Below are positions 5,126-11,233 of a stretch of DNA of 11,233 nucleotides, piece after piece. Location of the stretch: positions 1 to 11,233 of the forward strand of contig JAUYDD010000131.1 in assembly GCA_030704765.1 (NCBI GenBank), in the 5' to 3' direction. The notes beneath the pieces were generated by a model, which saw only the letters and a program-made list of their open reading frames with translations, did not search any database and was not told the origin of the DNA. Numbering within the stretch: the first letter of the stretch is position 1; every line of letters begins with the position of its first letter. Origin of the DNA: Nanobdellota archaeon (GTDB lineage: Archaea > Nanobdellota > Nanobdellia > Pacearchaeales > GW2011-AR1). A program made the translations under genes and the position numbers.

Positions 5126-6157
5126 TTATTTTGGCTGCCCATCTTGTGTAGGAACTAATTGATTTGTTCTGCCCCAATAATCTAAACGAGGAGGACAAGA
5201 AAGATTAGGATTGTCATTCATTGTCCTATTTTTCCTAAAAGTTTCTGTGATTGAAGTATCTTCAATATTCCCATAAGAATGCAACTGTCCAGGGCAATCA
5301 AGTATATCTCCAGAAATTGTAAGATAGATACTTGACTTACTGCATTGTGTGCATGGAACACCACCAAGATAAGGTAGTAATCTCTCATACTTTATTCCAT
5401 ATTCTTCAGCATCCATTCTCTGAGCCCTCTTTGCGATTTCGATAAATTCACTCATTGAAACTTCTTGATCTGTCCTGTCCTTAGTTCTTCCTGCAGGTAT
5501 GAAAGTTGACATAACTGGCATGAGATTATGATTCCTACAAAATCTCAATATGTCTAAGATTTCTCCTTTATTCTCTTGGAAAACAATTGAATTAACGCCT
5601 AGCCTAGTTCTATAATCATTGCAAGGTTGGTTAAATCCTGCTTCTAGCAAAAGTTTTAATCCATAATCTCTTTTCTCTGAAAACCAATTTCTTCTAACTA
5701 ATTTATTTTGTAACTTAGGATCGAGGCTATTCAATTTTAAGATAACTGAAGTTTGGTATTTCTGAAAAGCTTTCACCAAATCCGACGTAATCATGCTACC
5801 ATTTGTTGAGATTACAGGAATAATTCCTAAACCAGCAATGTGGGCTAGCAATCCTTCAAGTCCTTTATCCATCAATGGTTCGCCAGCACCAATAATATTT
5901 ATTGTTCTAACACCTAAATTAGACATTTCATTAATCGCATTTATTAATTGACTCTTTGAAATTTCATTTCCAAATCGAACTTCTTTATCCGGAGGATTGC
6001 CTCCTCTGAAACAATATTCGCAGTCACAATTGCAAGTATTTGTATTCTCAATTTGTGCTGTTAAGAGTTTTCCATGTTTCCAGGCGTCAGAGTAATCCCT
6101 AGATTTAAAGTCCCATCCCTTTATTAATGGCACATTCTCAAGATTTTGTTCTTTCAT
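5126..6157 (-). CDS. Radical SAM protein with SPASM-like C-terminus, 343 aa
   Basis: Radical SAM enzymes cleave S-adenosylmethionine at a [4Fe-4S] cluster to start radical chemistry; SPASM-type members often modify peptides or proteins. The cluster motif is CX3CX2C with C42, C46 and C49 in TCNCDCEYCFRGG (C44 is extra). GAGEP at 90-94 is the SAM-binding glycine/glutamate motif, and STNGSM at 117-122 matches the barrel. The C-terminal Cys set C269, C272, C288 and C321 (VPCTQCS, ILDCPGQ, LSCPPR) with YGNIED looks like a SPASM/twitch domain holding an auxiliary cluster. It starts 1 nt after the stop of the upstream radical SAM gene, with a G-rich ribosome-binding site inside that gene's end. No precursor peptide was found nearby, so the substrate is unknown. 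GC is higher than the neighbours. Confidence 0.88.
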   Translation of the reverse strand: MKEQNLENVPLIKGWDFKSRDYSDAWKHGKLLTAQIENTNTCNCDCEYCFRGGNPPDKEVRFGNEISKSQLINAINEMSNLGVRTINIIGAGEPLMDKGLEGLLAHIAGLGIIPVISTNGSMITSDLVKAFQKYQTSVILKLNSLDPKLQNKLVRRNWFSEKRDYGLKLLLEAGFNQPCNDYRTRLGVNSIVFQENKGEILDILRFCRNHNLMPVMSTFIPAGRTKDRTDQEVSMSEFIEIAKRAQRMDAEEYGIKYERLLPYLGGVPCTQCSKSSIYLTISGDILDCPGQLHSYGNIEDTSITETFRKNRTMNDNPNLSCPPRLDYWGRTNQLVPTQDGQPK

Positions 6158-6158
6158 C

Positions 6159-7622
6159 TTATCCCCCCATTATCCAGGAGCTTCCTGTTGCAACTCCCCT
6201 TAATTTAGAATAATCTCTGATATTTGCGGCAATAGTGAGTAATTCCTCATAAGGTACTTCTGAAAAAACTGTAGCCCAGTCTTGTGAGATTTCTATAGGA
6301 TCTGGGTTTTCATGCTCTTCCCATTTTTTTGGCAGTTCATAAAGAAGATCGCGGTTTCTAATTCTCCATCCTTCCGATTCTGCATTTTTTAACGCATACT
6401 CAGGATTCAATAACATCCTACCAGTTTTTGCATTTAGCTCGGGGAAAAGGGGCTGAGCTTCTGTTCCATCCACTAACGCATTATCAATAAGCCATCTCGC
6501 AAATTTAACTGTGTTTTCCACACTATCCCTTGTCTCTCCAGGACCTCCAAGAACAAATGAGGCATAAACTCTAATTCCAATATCACTCAGCAACTTAACT
6601 GCCCTTTGATTTTGCTTAACACTATCTTTCTTTCCCTTAAGTCTTTTTAGCATTAAATCATCCCCACTATCAAGGCCCATATTTGCCCGGAATACTCCGA
6701 GCTTTTTGTAAAGTTCAACAAGTTTTTGGTTGGTTTCTCTTGCAGAAGTATAAACAAAAGCACCCCAGTCTAATCTGTCAGGTTTAGCGGCTAAAATCTG
6801 TTCGAGATATTTTTGGGCGCCAGATACACTATCGCCTGCTTCAAATAACCTGTTTATTTCCATTTCTCTTGCTGCCCTTACATCATCCCAAAACATTCTT
6901 GGACTCGAAGCTCTAATGGTTAAATCTGCAATGCCACAATAACAGCATCGGTTTTTAGCACGCGGGCAACCACGAAAACGATTAATTGTTCCCGTACCAG
7001 TTACGCCTTCATCAGGATATGTTGCCTGATAATTTTCAAGATATTTTTCACGAACTTCTTTTGGAATAAGAGCTCTATTCGGAATCTCTATTTGGTCAAG
7101 AATTGCAAATCTGTCAGCAGGAGCTAATTCTGGCAAATCATTATGTTTTATTTCTTCGCTTTTGCGGTACATAAGTTTAGCAACATTAGAGATATCTCTT
7201 TTTCCTTCAAGATATTCTAAAAAATGTATAAGTGGGGTTTCTCCTGAATCCGCAGTGCATACATAATCAATTTCTAGTCTTGTCAAAAGCATATTTTTTC
7301 CGGTTATTGCGGCTTGATCATTTCCAAAAATTGTTGTAGCACCAACTCTTTTCCCGGCTCGAGCAATATTTAAAGCACTTTGATAAGATGTTGAAAGGAC
7401 ACTTACCCCTACAACTGTTGGCCTAGCTTGTTCTATATCCTGTATAATCCCTCTTTCATCGGTTATCAAACCATCAAGTACTCTGACATTCCAATCTGTA
7501 CGATTCTGTACTGCAGTACCTAAAGAGATTACTCCTAATGGGGGAAAGCTAGTTCCATGGGCTACGCCATGCTTGTATTTTTCATCATTTCCTGCATTGA
7601 TTAAATAAATTGATTTTCCCAT
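6159..7622 (-). CDS. Radical SAM protein with N-terminal B12-binding-like domain, 487 aa
   Basis: The N-terminal ~150 residues have the Rossmann-like layout of cobalamin-binding radical SAM proteins (FPPLGVISLG, VVGVSVLSTSYQSAL, ATTIFGNDQAAITG). The DxHxxG cobalt-ligand motif is not seen and the usual GGPH-like turn reads FGND, so cobalamin may bind base-off or not at all. The radical SAM domain begins near 210. Its cluster motif has unusual spacing, CX6CX2C (C219, C226, C229, with C227 extra) instead of CX3CX2C. GLDSGDD and YASFVLGGPGET fit the later barrel strands. It is first in an operon with the SPASM-type gene. Its promoter is AT-rich DNA at about 7657-7675, with a short leader and no clear ribosome-binding site. 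GC is about 38% on sampled lines against about 26% for neighbours, suggesting transfer. Confidence 0.85.
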   Translation of the reverse strand: MGKSIYLINAGNDEKYKHGVAHGTSFPPLGVISLGTAVQNRTDWNVRVLDGLITDERGIIQDIEQARPTVVGVSVLSTSYQSALNIARAGKRVGATTIFGNDQAAITGKNMLLTRLEIDYVCTADSGETPLIHFLEYLEGKRDISNVAKLMYRKSEEIKHNDLPELAPADRFAILDQIEIPNRALIPKEVREKYLENYQATYPDEGVTGTGTINRFRGCPRAKNRCCYCGIADLTIRASSPRMFWDDVRAAREMEINRLFEAGDSVSGAQKYLEQILAAKPDRLDWGAFVYTSARETNQKLVELYKKLGVFRANMGLDSGDDLMLKRLKGKKDSVKQNQRAVKLLSDIGIRVYASFVLGGPGETRDSVENTVKFARWLIDNALVDGTEAQPLFPELNAKTGRMLLNPEYALKNAESEGWRIRNRDLLYELPKKWEEHENPDPIEISQDWATVFSEVPYEELLTIAANIRDYSKLRGVATGSSWIMGG

Positions 7623-7640
7623 TTTTGGTTTTTTATTTTG

Positions 7641-7735
7641 TTACTATTCCTTAGTAAATATAATATATAATATTTCTTATGTTGTTTTTGAACATAAATA
7701 ACAAGATTTATATAGTAAATGTAACTTATGTTAAT
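7641..7735. promoter_or_regulatory. Divergent promoter and operator region, radical SAM operon / Lrp-like gene
   Basis: Between the divergent genes lie two palindromes: TTACTA-ttcct-TAGTAA (7641-7657) and TTATGTT-gtttttg-AACATAA (7677-7697, perfect 7-bp arms). A third TTATGTT half-site is at 7726-7732, right before the regulator's ATG. The minus-strand TATA-rich block (about 7657-7675) and the plus-strand TATA box TTTATATA (about 7708-7715) flank the second palindrome. This is a plausible binding site for the Lrp-like protein acting on itself and on the operon. Confidence 0.5.
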
Positions 7736-8728
7736 ATGGAATATAAAATAGATAATACTGACAGGAAGATACTTTATGAATTAGATATAAATGCAAGAAT
7801 ACCTACAACCCAATTAGCAAAAAAACTTAGACTATCTAGGGAAACCGTAAATTACAGAATAAATAATCTTGTTAGGAAAGGAATAATTAGAAAATTTGTA
7901 ACAATGATCAACCCTGCAAAATTAGGATATTCAATTTATAAAATGTTTTTTAAGTTCCAAAATTTGTCAAAGGAAAAAGAGAAAGAAATGATTTCCTACT
8001 TGGTTAAAAATAATTTCATTTACTGGATTGCCTCTGCCCAGGGAAGATGGGATATGAATATGACTGTTTTTGCAAAAGATATTAATCATTTTGATGAAAT
8101 TCTTTCAGATTTTATTTCCAAATATGGTAGATATATTTTAGAGCAGGAATTTAATACGACATTGAAAGTGGGAATACTTAGTAAAAATTGGGTTTTTGAG
8201 AAAAATACTGGAGAGAGAAAAATTGTAATCTTTGGAGAAAGAGTTGAAAATATCCCAATTGGTAAAGAAGATGTAGAAATCTTGAGAATTTTGGCGAATA
8301 ATGCGAGAATGAATTCTACTGAAATTGCAAGCAAAATAAAGTCTACAGAAAGAAAGGTGATATACCGAATAAAAAATTTAGAAAAATTAGGTATAATCTT
8401 GGGATATACCACTTCTCTGAATTTAGAATTATTAAATATGCAATTCTTTAAAGCGACTGTAAATCTAAATCTTTTAACAAATGAAGAAAAAAACAAATTA
8501 GTAGATTATTGCAAGAATAACCCCCATATCGGATTTTTCGTATTCTGTGTCGGAAGCTGGCCATTTGAGATAGAAGCAATAGTCAAAGATAATAAACAAT
8601 TTTATTCTATATTGGATGATCTTAGGCAAAAATTTCCAGAAATTAAGGGATTTGAAACAATCATCTTCCCAATTGAATACAAGTTTGACTGGATGCCTCT
8701 TTGTTATAAAGCAGAAAATAGCAGTTAA
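7736..8728 (+). CDS. Tandem Lrp/AsnC-type transcription regulator, 330 aa
   Basis: Two Lrp/AsnC units lie in one chain. The first helix-turn-helix spans residues about 6-50 (DNTDRKILYELDINARIPTT, then RLSRETVNYRINNLVRKGII) and is followed by a RAM/AsnC-like effector domain to about 145. The second HTH is at about 177-222 (GKEDVEILRILANNARMNST, then STERKVIYRIKNLEKLGIIL), again with an effector-like domain to the end. Lrp proteins usually sense amino acids or other small molecules; a fused double unit would mimic a dimer. ATG 7736 is preferred over 7679 because the TATA box TTTATATA lies about 25 nt before it and the protein then begins at the conserved HTH. It is divergent from the radical SAM operon, its likely target. 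The TAA stop lies in the GTTAAAC of repeat copy 4. Confidence 0.85.
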   Translation: MEYKIDNTDRKILYELDINARIPTTQLAKKLRLSRETVNYRINNLVRKGIIRKFVTMINPAKLGYSIYKMFFKFQNLSKEKEKEMISYLVKNNFIYWIASAQGRWDMNMTVFAKDINHFDEILSDFISKYGRYILEQEFNTTLKVGILSKNWVFEKNTGERKIVIFGERVENIPIGKEDVEILRILANNARMNSTEIASKIKSTERKVIYRIKNLEKLGIILGYTTSLNLELLNMQFFKATVNLNLLTNEEKNKLVDYCKNNPHIGFFVFCVGSWPFEIEAIVKDNKQFYSILDDLRQKFPEIKGFETIIFPIEYKFDWMPLCYKAENSS

Positions 8729-8880
8729 ACTCTCCCCAAAAATATCCAAAATTTTCATAAAATTAAGGTGTTAACGCTACCCAAAACAGATAGTTAAGTG
8801 CTCCCCTGACATCAGCGTCGATAAGACTTTGGAGACTTGAACCTAAGGTTCGAGGACCCCACGAGAAACTTAACTATATC
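8724..8880. repeat. Intergenic repeat, copy 4 (rearranged, hairpin-rich)
   Basis: It begins with GTTAAACTCT, as in copies 1-3, and supplies the TAA stop of the Lrp-like gene. TGCTCCC appears about 75 bp later (8799-8805). Next comes ATCAGCGTCGATAAG, the reverse complement of the TTATCGACGCTGA of copy 3, then a 7-bp hairpin CTTGAAC-CTAAG-GTTCGAG (8836-8854) and CCACGAG (8859-8865), shared with 2593-2599. A perfect 10-bp inverted repeat ATAGTTAAGT / ACTTAACTAT (8790-8799, 8868-8877) encloses most of it. It fills the gap between converging genes. It may be a decayed or alternative form of the element. Confidence 0.55.
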
Positions 8881-8891
8881 TCTTTTATACT

Positions 8892-9563
8892 TTATAACCT
8901 TTTCATTTCTTCAATTTCATCTTCTGAAATTGAACAGCCTCTGTATTTTATTGCATAAAGGTGAGCTTCATAAGCCCTATTATCTTTTAATTGAATCAGG
9001 CCTTTTTTATGAGCAATATATATGAGTTCAGTTGAGCGAATAATCTTAAAATCCTTGAAGAATCCATAGTTTTCTTTTTTAGATGTTATGTTTGTATGGA
9101 GCTTTTTTTGCAATAGCTTTCTTAAGTTTTCTGGATTTTCACATAACATTCTAGCTGTCCTTTCATCAATGACAAGTGTACATTTACAGTCCAGAATCTT
9201 TGAAAGAGCCATTACCGCACATTCTCCTTTATCAAGAAGATGAATAGGCTTGTTTTTCATAAAAAAAGTATTGTTTGCTATGTTCATTATCTCTTCACGT
9301 TTTATCCTTAAATCATCGACTTCTTCATTTGTTATATCAGCATATTTTATTATGTTGTCATCAAATAATTCCTGTATCTGCAATGCTTCTAATTCATATT
9401 TTTTTGTTGTCAATGGATAATCAATTATTTCTCTTTTAACTTCTTTTGTTATTAAAAAATCACCATCAAACTCTTTTTTTAGTTTTTTTAATAAGGGCAA
9501 TATACCATTCATTGCAAAGTTTATCAATGGTCCTGAATCGAATGTCAAGCATTTTTTTGGCAT
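8892..9563 (-). CDS. PIN-domain nuclease, probable toxin, 223 aa
   Basis: PIN-domain proteins are metal-dependent RNases and the usual toxin in VapBC-like pairs. The acidic active-site residues line up: D9 in LTFDSGPLINF, E41 in LITKEVKREIID, E114 in LLDKGECAVMALS and D133 in TLVIDERTARML. At 223 aa it is longer than a typical VapC (about 130-150 aa); the extra length is a helical insert around 55-105 and a C-terminal tail after 165. ATG 9563 is chosen over the in-frame TTG at 9590 because it starts at the conserved first strand, lies 4 nt after the partner gene's stop, and has GAGGTG upstream. It is co-transcribed with the HTH protein at 9568-10128. Confidence 0.82.
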   Translation of the reverse strand: MPKKCLTFDSGPLINFAMNGILPLLKKLKKEFDGDFLITKEVKREIIDYPLTTKKYELEALQIQELFDDNIIKYADITNEEVDDLRIKREEIMNIANNTFFMKNKPIHLLDKGECAVMALSKILDCKCTLVIDERTARMLCENPENLRKLLQKKLHTNITSKKENYGFFKDFKIIRSTELIYIAHKKGLIQLKDNRAYEAHLYAIKYRGCSISEDEIEEMKRL

Positions 9564-9567
9564 TTTT

Positions 9568-10128
9568 TTAATCAAACACCTCTTCAGCAATCTTTATCCT
9601 TTGTTTTATTGGAAATGTAATTGAAAGGTCTACATCAGAAATTCCGGTCTTACCTGCATATTCAGCTAGTTCCCAGATAGATATACCAAGAATTCTTGCT
9701 GTCTTCTCCATTGAGATACCATGTTCATAAATCCTTGAAGCTTTATTTATCCTAGCTTTTCTAAAAACATCTGCAATATAGATTTTCAAGTTGCCTGAGA
9801 GATTTTGTATGAAGCTCCTTATGTTATCTATCTCTTTCTTGAATCTATTTATATCATTTTTTTTCAAAGAATCTATTAGCTTATCTAAGCTTTGTATATA
9901 ATTCTTATAGAATTTTGGCCAATTTTTATATGTCTGGTAGTTCTCTCTTTCAATAATCTTGCTTAAAGAATAAATAATGACTGCAATTGAAATTATATCC
10001 GGATCCTGATGTATTGAGGATGAATGTACAACTTCGTTTGAAAGGTTCTTTATCCTGACATAATCATCTTTTCTTAAGGATGACCTCACTTCTTCCAAAA
10101 CCTCTAATGTATGATTTCTTTCTTCCAT
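9568..10128 (-). CDS. HTH protein, probable antitoxin partner of the PIN nuclease, 186 aa
   Basis: I do not recognise the family by name. The N-terminal ~125 residues are all-helical and highly charged, including RSFIQNLSGNLKIYIADVF. A helix-turn-helix lies near 138-160 (GISMEKTARILGISIWELAEYAGKTGI), and the C-terminus is short (DVDLSITFPIKQRIKIAEEVFD). Such a protein directly upstream of a PIN gene, 4 nt apart, fits an antitoxin whose HTH represses the operon and whose other part neutralises the toxin; this role is inferred from context. ATG 10128 is preferred over TTG 10203 because a TATA-like TTAATTTATC lies about 27 nt upstream, inside a palindrome. A 10-bp-class operator supports autoregulation. 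Confidence 0.7.
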   Translation of the reverse strand: MEERNHTLEVLEEVRSSLRKDDYVRIKNLSNEVVHSSSIHQDPDIISIAVIIYSLSKIIERENYQTYKNWPKFYKNYIQSLDKLIDSLKKNDINRFKKEIDNIRSFIQNLSGNLKIYIADVFRKARINKASRIYEHGISMEKTARILGISIWELAEYAGKTGISDVDLSITFPIKQRIKIAEEVFD

Positions 10129-10143
10129 CTTTTGATTTATAGT

Positions 10144-10168
10144 AACTGAAGATAAATTAATTTCAGTT
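10144..10168 (-). promoter_or_regulatory. Palindrome around the TATA box of the HTH-PIN operon
   Basis: AACTGAA-11 nt-TTCAGTT has perfect 7-bp arms. The spacer contains the minus-strand TATA-like TTAATTTATC, centred about 27 nt before ATG 10128. A repressor bound here would block the promoter, as expected for an autoregulated toxin-antitoxin operon. Confidence 0.5.
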
Positions 10169-10186
10169 CCTAAATATAGTGAAAAA

Positions 10187-10212
10187 CATAAATAACTGTG
10201 CAAAAATTTATG
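10187..10212. promoter_or_regulatory. Second inverted repeat in the divergent spacer
   Basis: CATAAAT-12 nt-ATTTATG (10187-10193, 10206-10212) lies between the HTH-PIN operon and the divergent PIN gene. It is AT-rich, so chance is possible, but the arms are perfect. It might be an additional operator. Confidence 0.3.
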
Positions 10213-10243
10213 CCCTTTCCTATAATAAAATAAACAAAGATAA

Positions 10244-10252
10244 TTATATAAA
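10244..10252 (+). promoter_or_regulatory. TATA box of the second PIN gene
   Basis: TTATATAAA is centred 26 nt before ATG 10274, predicting a leaderless transcript and confirming that start. Confidence 0.6.
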
Positions 10253-10273
10253 GATTCCTAGTGAATTAATAGT

Positions 10274-10705
10274 ATGATAAAAATAATATTAGACACTAAC
10301 TTTTTGATATATTGCGCAAAAGAAAAACTAGATTATACTGAAGAGATTGAAAAAATAATCAATGAGAGTTATGAACTAGTTGTGCCTAGTTCAGTCATAG
10401 AAGAATTAAAAAAAGTAATCTTTAAGAAAAAACCTGATTTTATCTCTAAATTGAAAAAAAGAAACCTAAAATATAAAAAAACAACTGGAAAAGACAAAGA
10501 AGCAGCAAGTTTAGCATTAGAATTATTAGAATATAATAAAGTGAATGCCATAACAACTTCTGGAAAGACTGTTGATGATTCAATAATAAATCTAGCAAAA
10601 GAGAATAAAAAAAACATTGTATGCACACTTGATAGGGAAATGAGGCATATCTTAGGCAGGGTTATACTAATAAATAAAGGAAAAAAATTAATCCTTACAA
10701 AATAA
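10274..10705 (+). CDS. PIN-domain protein, archaeal Fcf1/VapC9-like, 143 aa
   Basis: This resembles the archaeal stand-alone PIN family related to eukaryotic Fcf1/Utp24 (often called VapC9 or COG1412). It begins IILDTNFLI with D7, has VPSSVIEELKKV (E43, E44), GKDKEAASLALELLEY, GKTVDDSIINLA (D101, D102) and IVCTLDREMRHIL (D120). The order and spacing of these acidic residues give a complete PIN active site. Members are thought to act on structured or ribosomal RNA, and some as toxins. No antitoxin gene of its own lies beside it; it diverges from the HTH-PIN operon. The length is normal and the start fits the TATA box. It may be a housekeeping rRNA-processing factor rather than a toxin. Confidence 0.82.
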   Translation: MIKIILDTNFLIYCAKEKLDYTEEIEKIINESYELVVPSSVIEELKKVIFKKKPDFISKLKKRNLKYKKTTGKDKEAASLALELLEYNKVNAITTSGKTVDDSIINLAKENKKNIVCTLDREMRHILGRVILINKGKKLILTK

Positions 10706-10946
10706 TCGTTATAATCAATTCTAGGATTAGGATAGACTAAACCTTTTAATAAAATTATAGTAAATAAAATCAATAACAGGACATTTTAATTTCCTTTCCT
10801 ATAATAATGAGTGATTATTATGTTTTCAGAACATTCAAGATTATTGAAACCTCTCTTTTAATGTTTATCTCTTATAGAGATTGAAACAATTTCATGTAAT
10901 TGTATATAGATAATTATTATCCTTTAGAATAACTCTTTCATAGTTT
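10706..10946. other. AT-rich noncoding stretch
   Basis: No convincing gene. It contains an 8-bp hairpin ATAATAAT-GAGTG-ATTATTAT (10801-10821), a 6-bp hairpin ATCTCT-TAT-AGAGAT (about 10867-10881), and a TATA-like TTGTATATAG (about 10900-10909) that could serve the stem-loop at 10947. A 25-codon frame at 10807-10884 has no supporting signal. Two ATTGAAAC words 37 bp apart are too close and unsupported for a CRISPR. Confidence 0.45.
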
Positions 10947-11001
10947 AGTGATTAATAGAGCAAATCAGTAAAAAGTTGAGCCTGTTTTTACATTAATCGC
11001 T
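10947..11001. ncRNA. Nested stem-loop, possible small RNA
   Basis: The outer stem is AGTGATTAAT (10947-10956) with ATTAATCGCT (10992-11001), 10 pairs including one G-T. It stacks directly on the inner stem GTAAAAA (10968-10974) with TTTTTAC (10985-10991). A one-sided 11-nt bulge AGAGCAAATCA and a 10-nt loop GTTGAGCCTG complete it. The G-T pair means the plus-strand RNA folds slightly better than expected by chance. No family was recognised, and direction is not certain. Confidence 0.4.
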
Positions 11002-11046
11002 TAGTGATAATTGATAATTAATAGTTATAATTTAATATAATCTTGT

Positions 11047-11056
11047 TTAAAAATAA
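11047..11056 (+). promoter_or_regulatory. TATA-like element before structured RNA copy 2
   Basis: TTTAAAAATA is centred about 26 nt before 11077, where the long stem of the RNA candidate begins. The surroundings are very AT-rich, so the match alone is weak; the spacing is what makes it credible. Confidence 0.4.
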
Positions 11057-11076
11057 AAAGATATTTTTTCTTTTAT

Positions 11077-11233
11077 GTCGAGAATTGAAAACCTCATGAT
11101 TTATCGTGAGGTCGTAGCAAATGTTACAGTTTTCAATTCTCGAGCATCCTAAAAATTTCCGAATAAGAAAAATCGTCTATCAAACTCCATTCTTTAGAAT
11201 GGAGTAGACGATTTTTCAGGAAATTTTTTTGAT
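11077..11233 (+). ncRNA. Structured RNA candidate, copy 2
   Basis: Domain 1 is a perfect 15-bp stem, TCGAGAATTGAAAAC (11078-11092) with its complement (11129-11143). It encloses two hairpins: CTCATGA-TTTA-TCGTGAG (11093-11110, one G-T) and GTAGC-AAAT-GTTAC (11114-11127, one G-T). GCATCCTAAAAA follows (11144-11155). Domain 2 is closed by AAAAATTTCC (11151-11160) with GGAAATTTTT (11219-11228). It contains a 12-bp stem (11168-11179 with 11205-11216) and an 8-bp hairpin (11185-11192 with 11197-11204, loop TTTA). It ends T7-GAT at the last base of the window. The design matches 1-140, but the stems differ in sequence. No protein frame fits. A function cannot be read; guide, regulatory or mobile-element RNA are all possible. 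Confidence 0.55.

Noticed and set aside
7679..7735. Upstream start of the Lrp-like protein at 7679
   Set aside because: It would place the TATA box and a palindrome inside the coding region; ATG 7736 begins right at the conserved HTH.
8086..8758. Minus-strand open frames opposite the Lrp-like gene
   Set aside because: They lie opposite a clear conserved coding gene and translate to low-complexity Phe/Ile/Ser-rich strings.
10369..10773. Minus-strand open frames opposite the second PIN gene
   Set aside because: The opposite strand encodes a complete PIN domain; these are reading-frame shadows.
10807..10884. 25-codon open frame MSDYYVFRTFKIIETSLLMF...
   Set aside because: It has no ribosome-binding site or clear TATA box and no recognisable features; it overlaps a hairpin.
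10843..10887. Two ATTGAAAC words resembling archaeal CRISPR repeat ends
   Set aside because: They are 37 bp apart, with no shared longer repeat and no further units or cas genes.

Overview
The window reads as archaeal, most likely a small-genome DPANN-type archaeon (Woesearchaeota/Pacearchaeota-like; lineage is inference). The evidence is very low GC, TATA boxes about 25 nt upstream of start codons with little or no leader, a tRNA-Trp gene with a bulge-helix-bulge intron after position 37, a tandem-domain Lrp/AsnC regulator, and PIN and HEPN-MNT toxin-antitoxin genes. There are no ribosomal, replication, recombinase or transposase genes; it looks like an accessory island.

Layout. 1-140: the 3' part of a structured RNA candidate. 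391-1254: an unrecognised protein. 1313-1821 (minus): tRNA-Trp followed 13 nt later by a Nudix hydrolase. 1928-2422: a C39-like papain-fold protein. 2623-5124: two MNT-HEPN toxin-antitoxin modules facing each other, with copies of one intergenic repeat before, between and after them. 5126-7622 (minus): a two-gene radical SAM operon that is clearly more GC-rich than its surroundings. 7736-8728: a double-domain Lrp-like regulator divergent from that operon, with palindromes between them. 8724-8880: a fourth, rearranged copy of the repeat. 8892-10128 (minus): an HTH protein and PIN nuclease pair. 10274-10705: a second PIN protein of the Fcf1/VapC9-like type. 10706-11233: noncoding DNA with a nested stem-loop, then a second, complete copy of the structured RNA candidate.

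How it fits together. The window holds three toxin-antitoxin-like units (two MNT-HEPN, one HTH-PIN) plus a solitary PIN protein. The radical SAM pair with its divergent regulator is a separate, probably imported, biosynthetic or modification unit. The most unusual signals are noncoding: (i) two RNA candidates that share the sequence GCATCCTAAAAA and a T7-GAT end but have different, internally complementary stems; (ii) a repeat family whose GTTAAACTCT core marks the edges of gene modules and twice supplies a stop codon; and (iii) an identical 15-bp promoter core in front of both MNT genes. Starts were moved from the longest reading frame where a TATA box or conserved domain favours a shorter protein.
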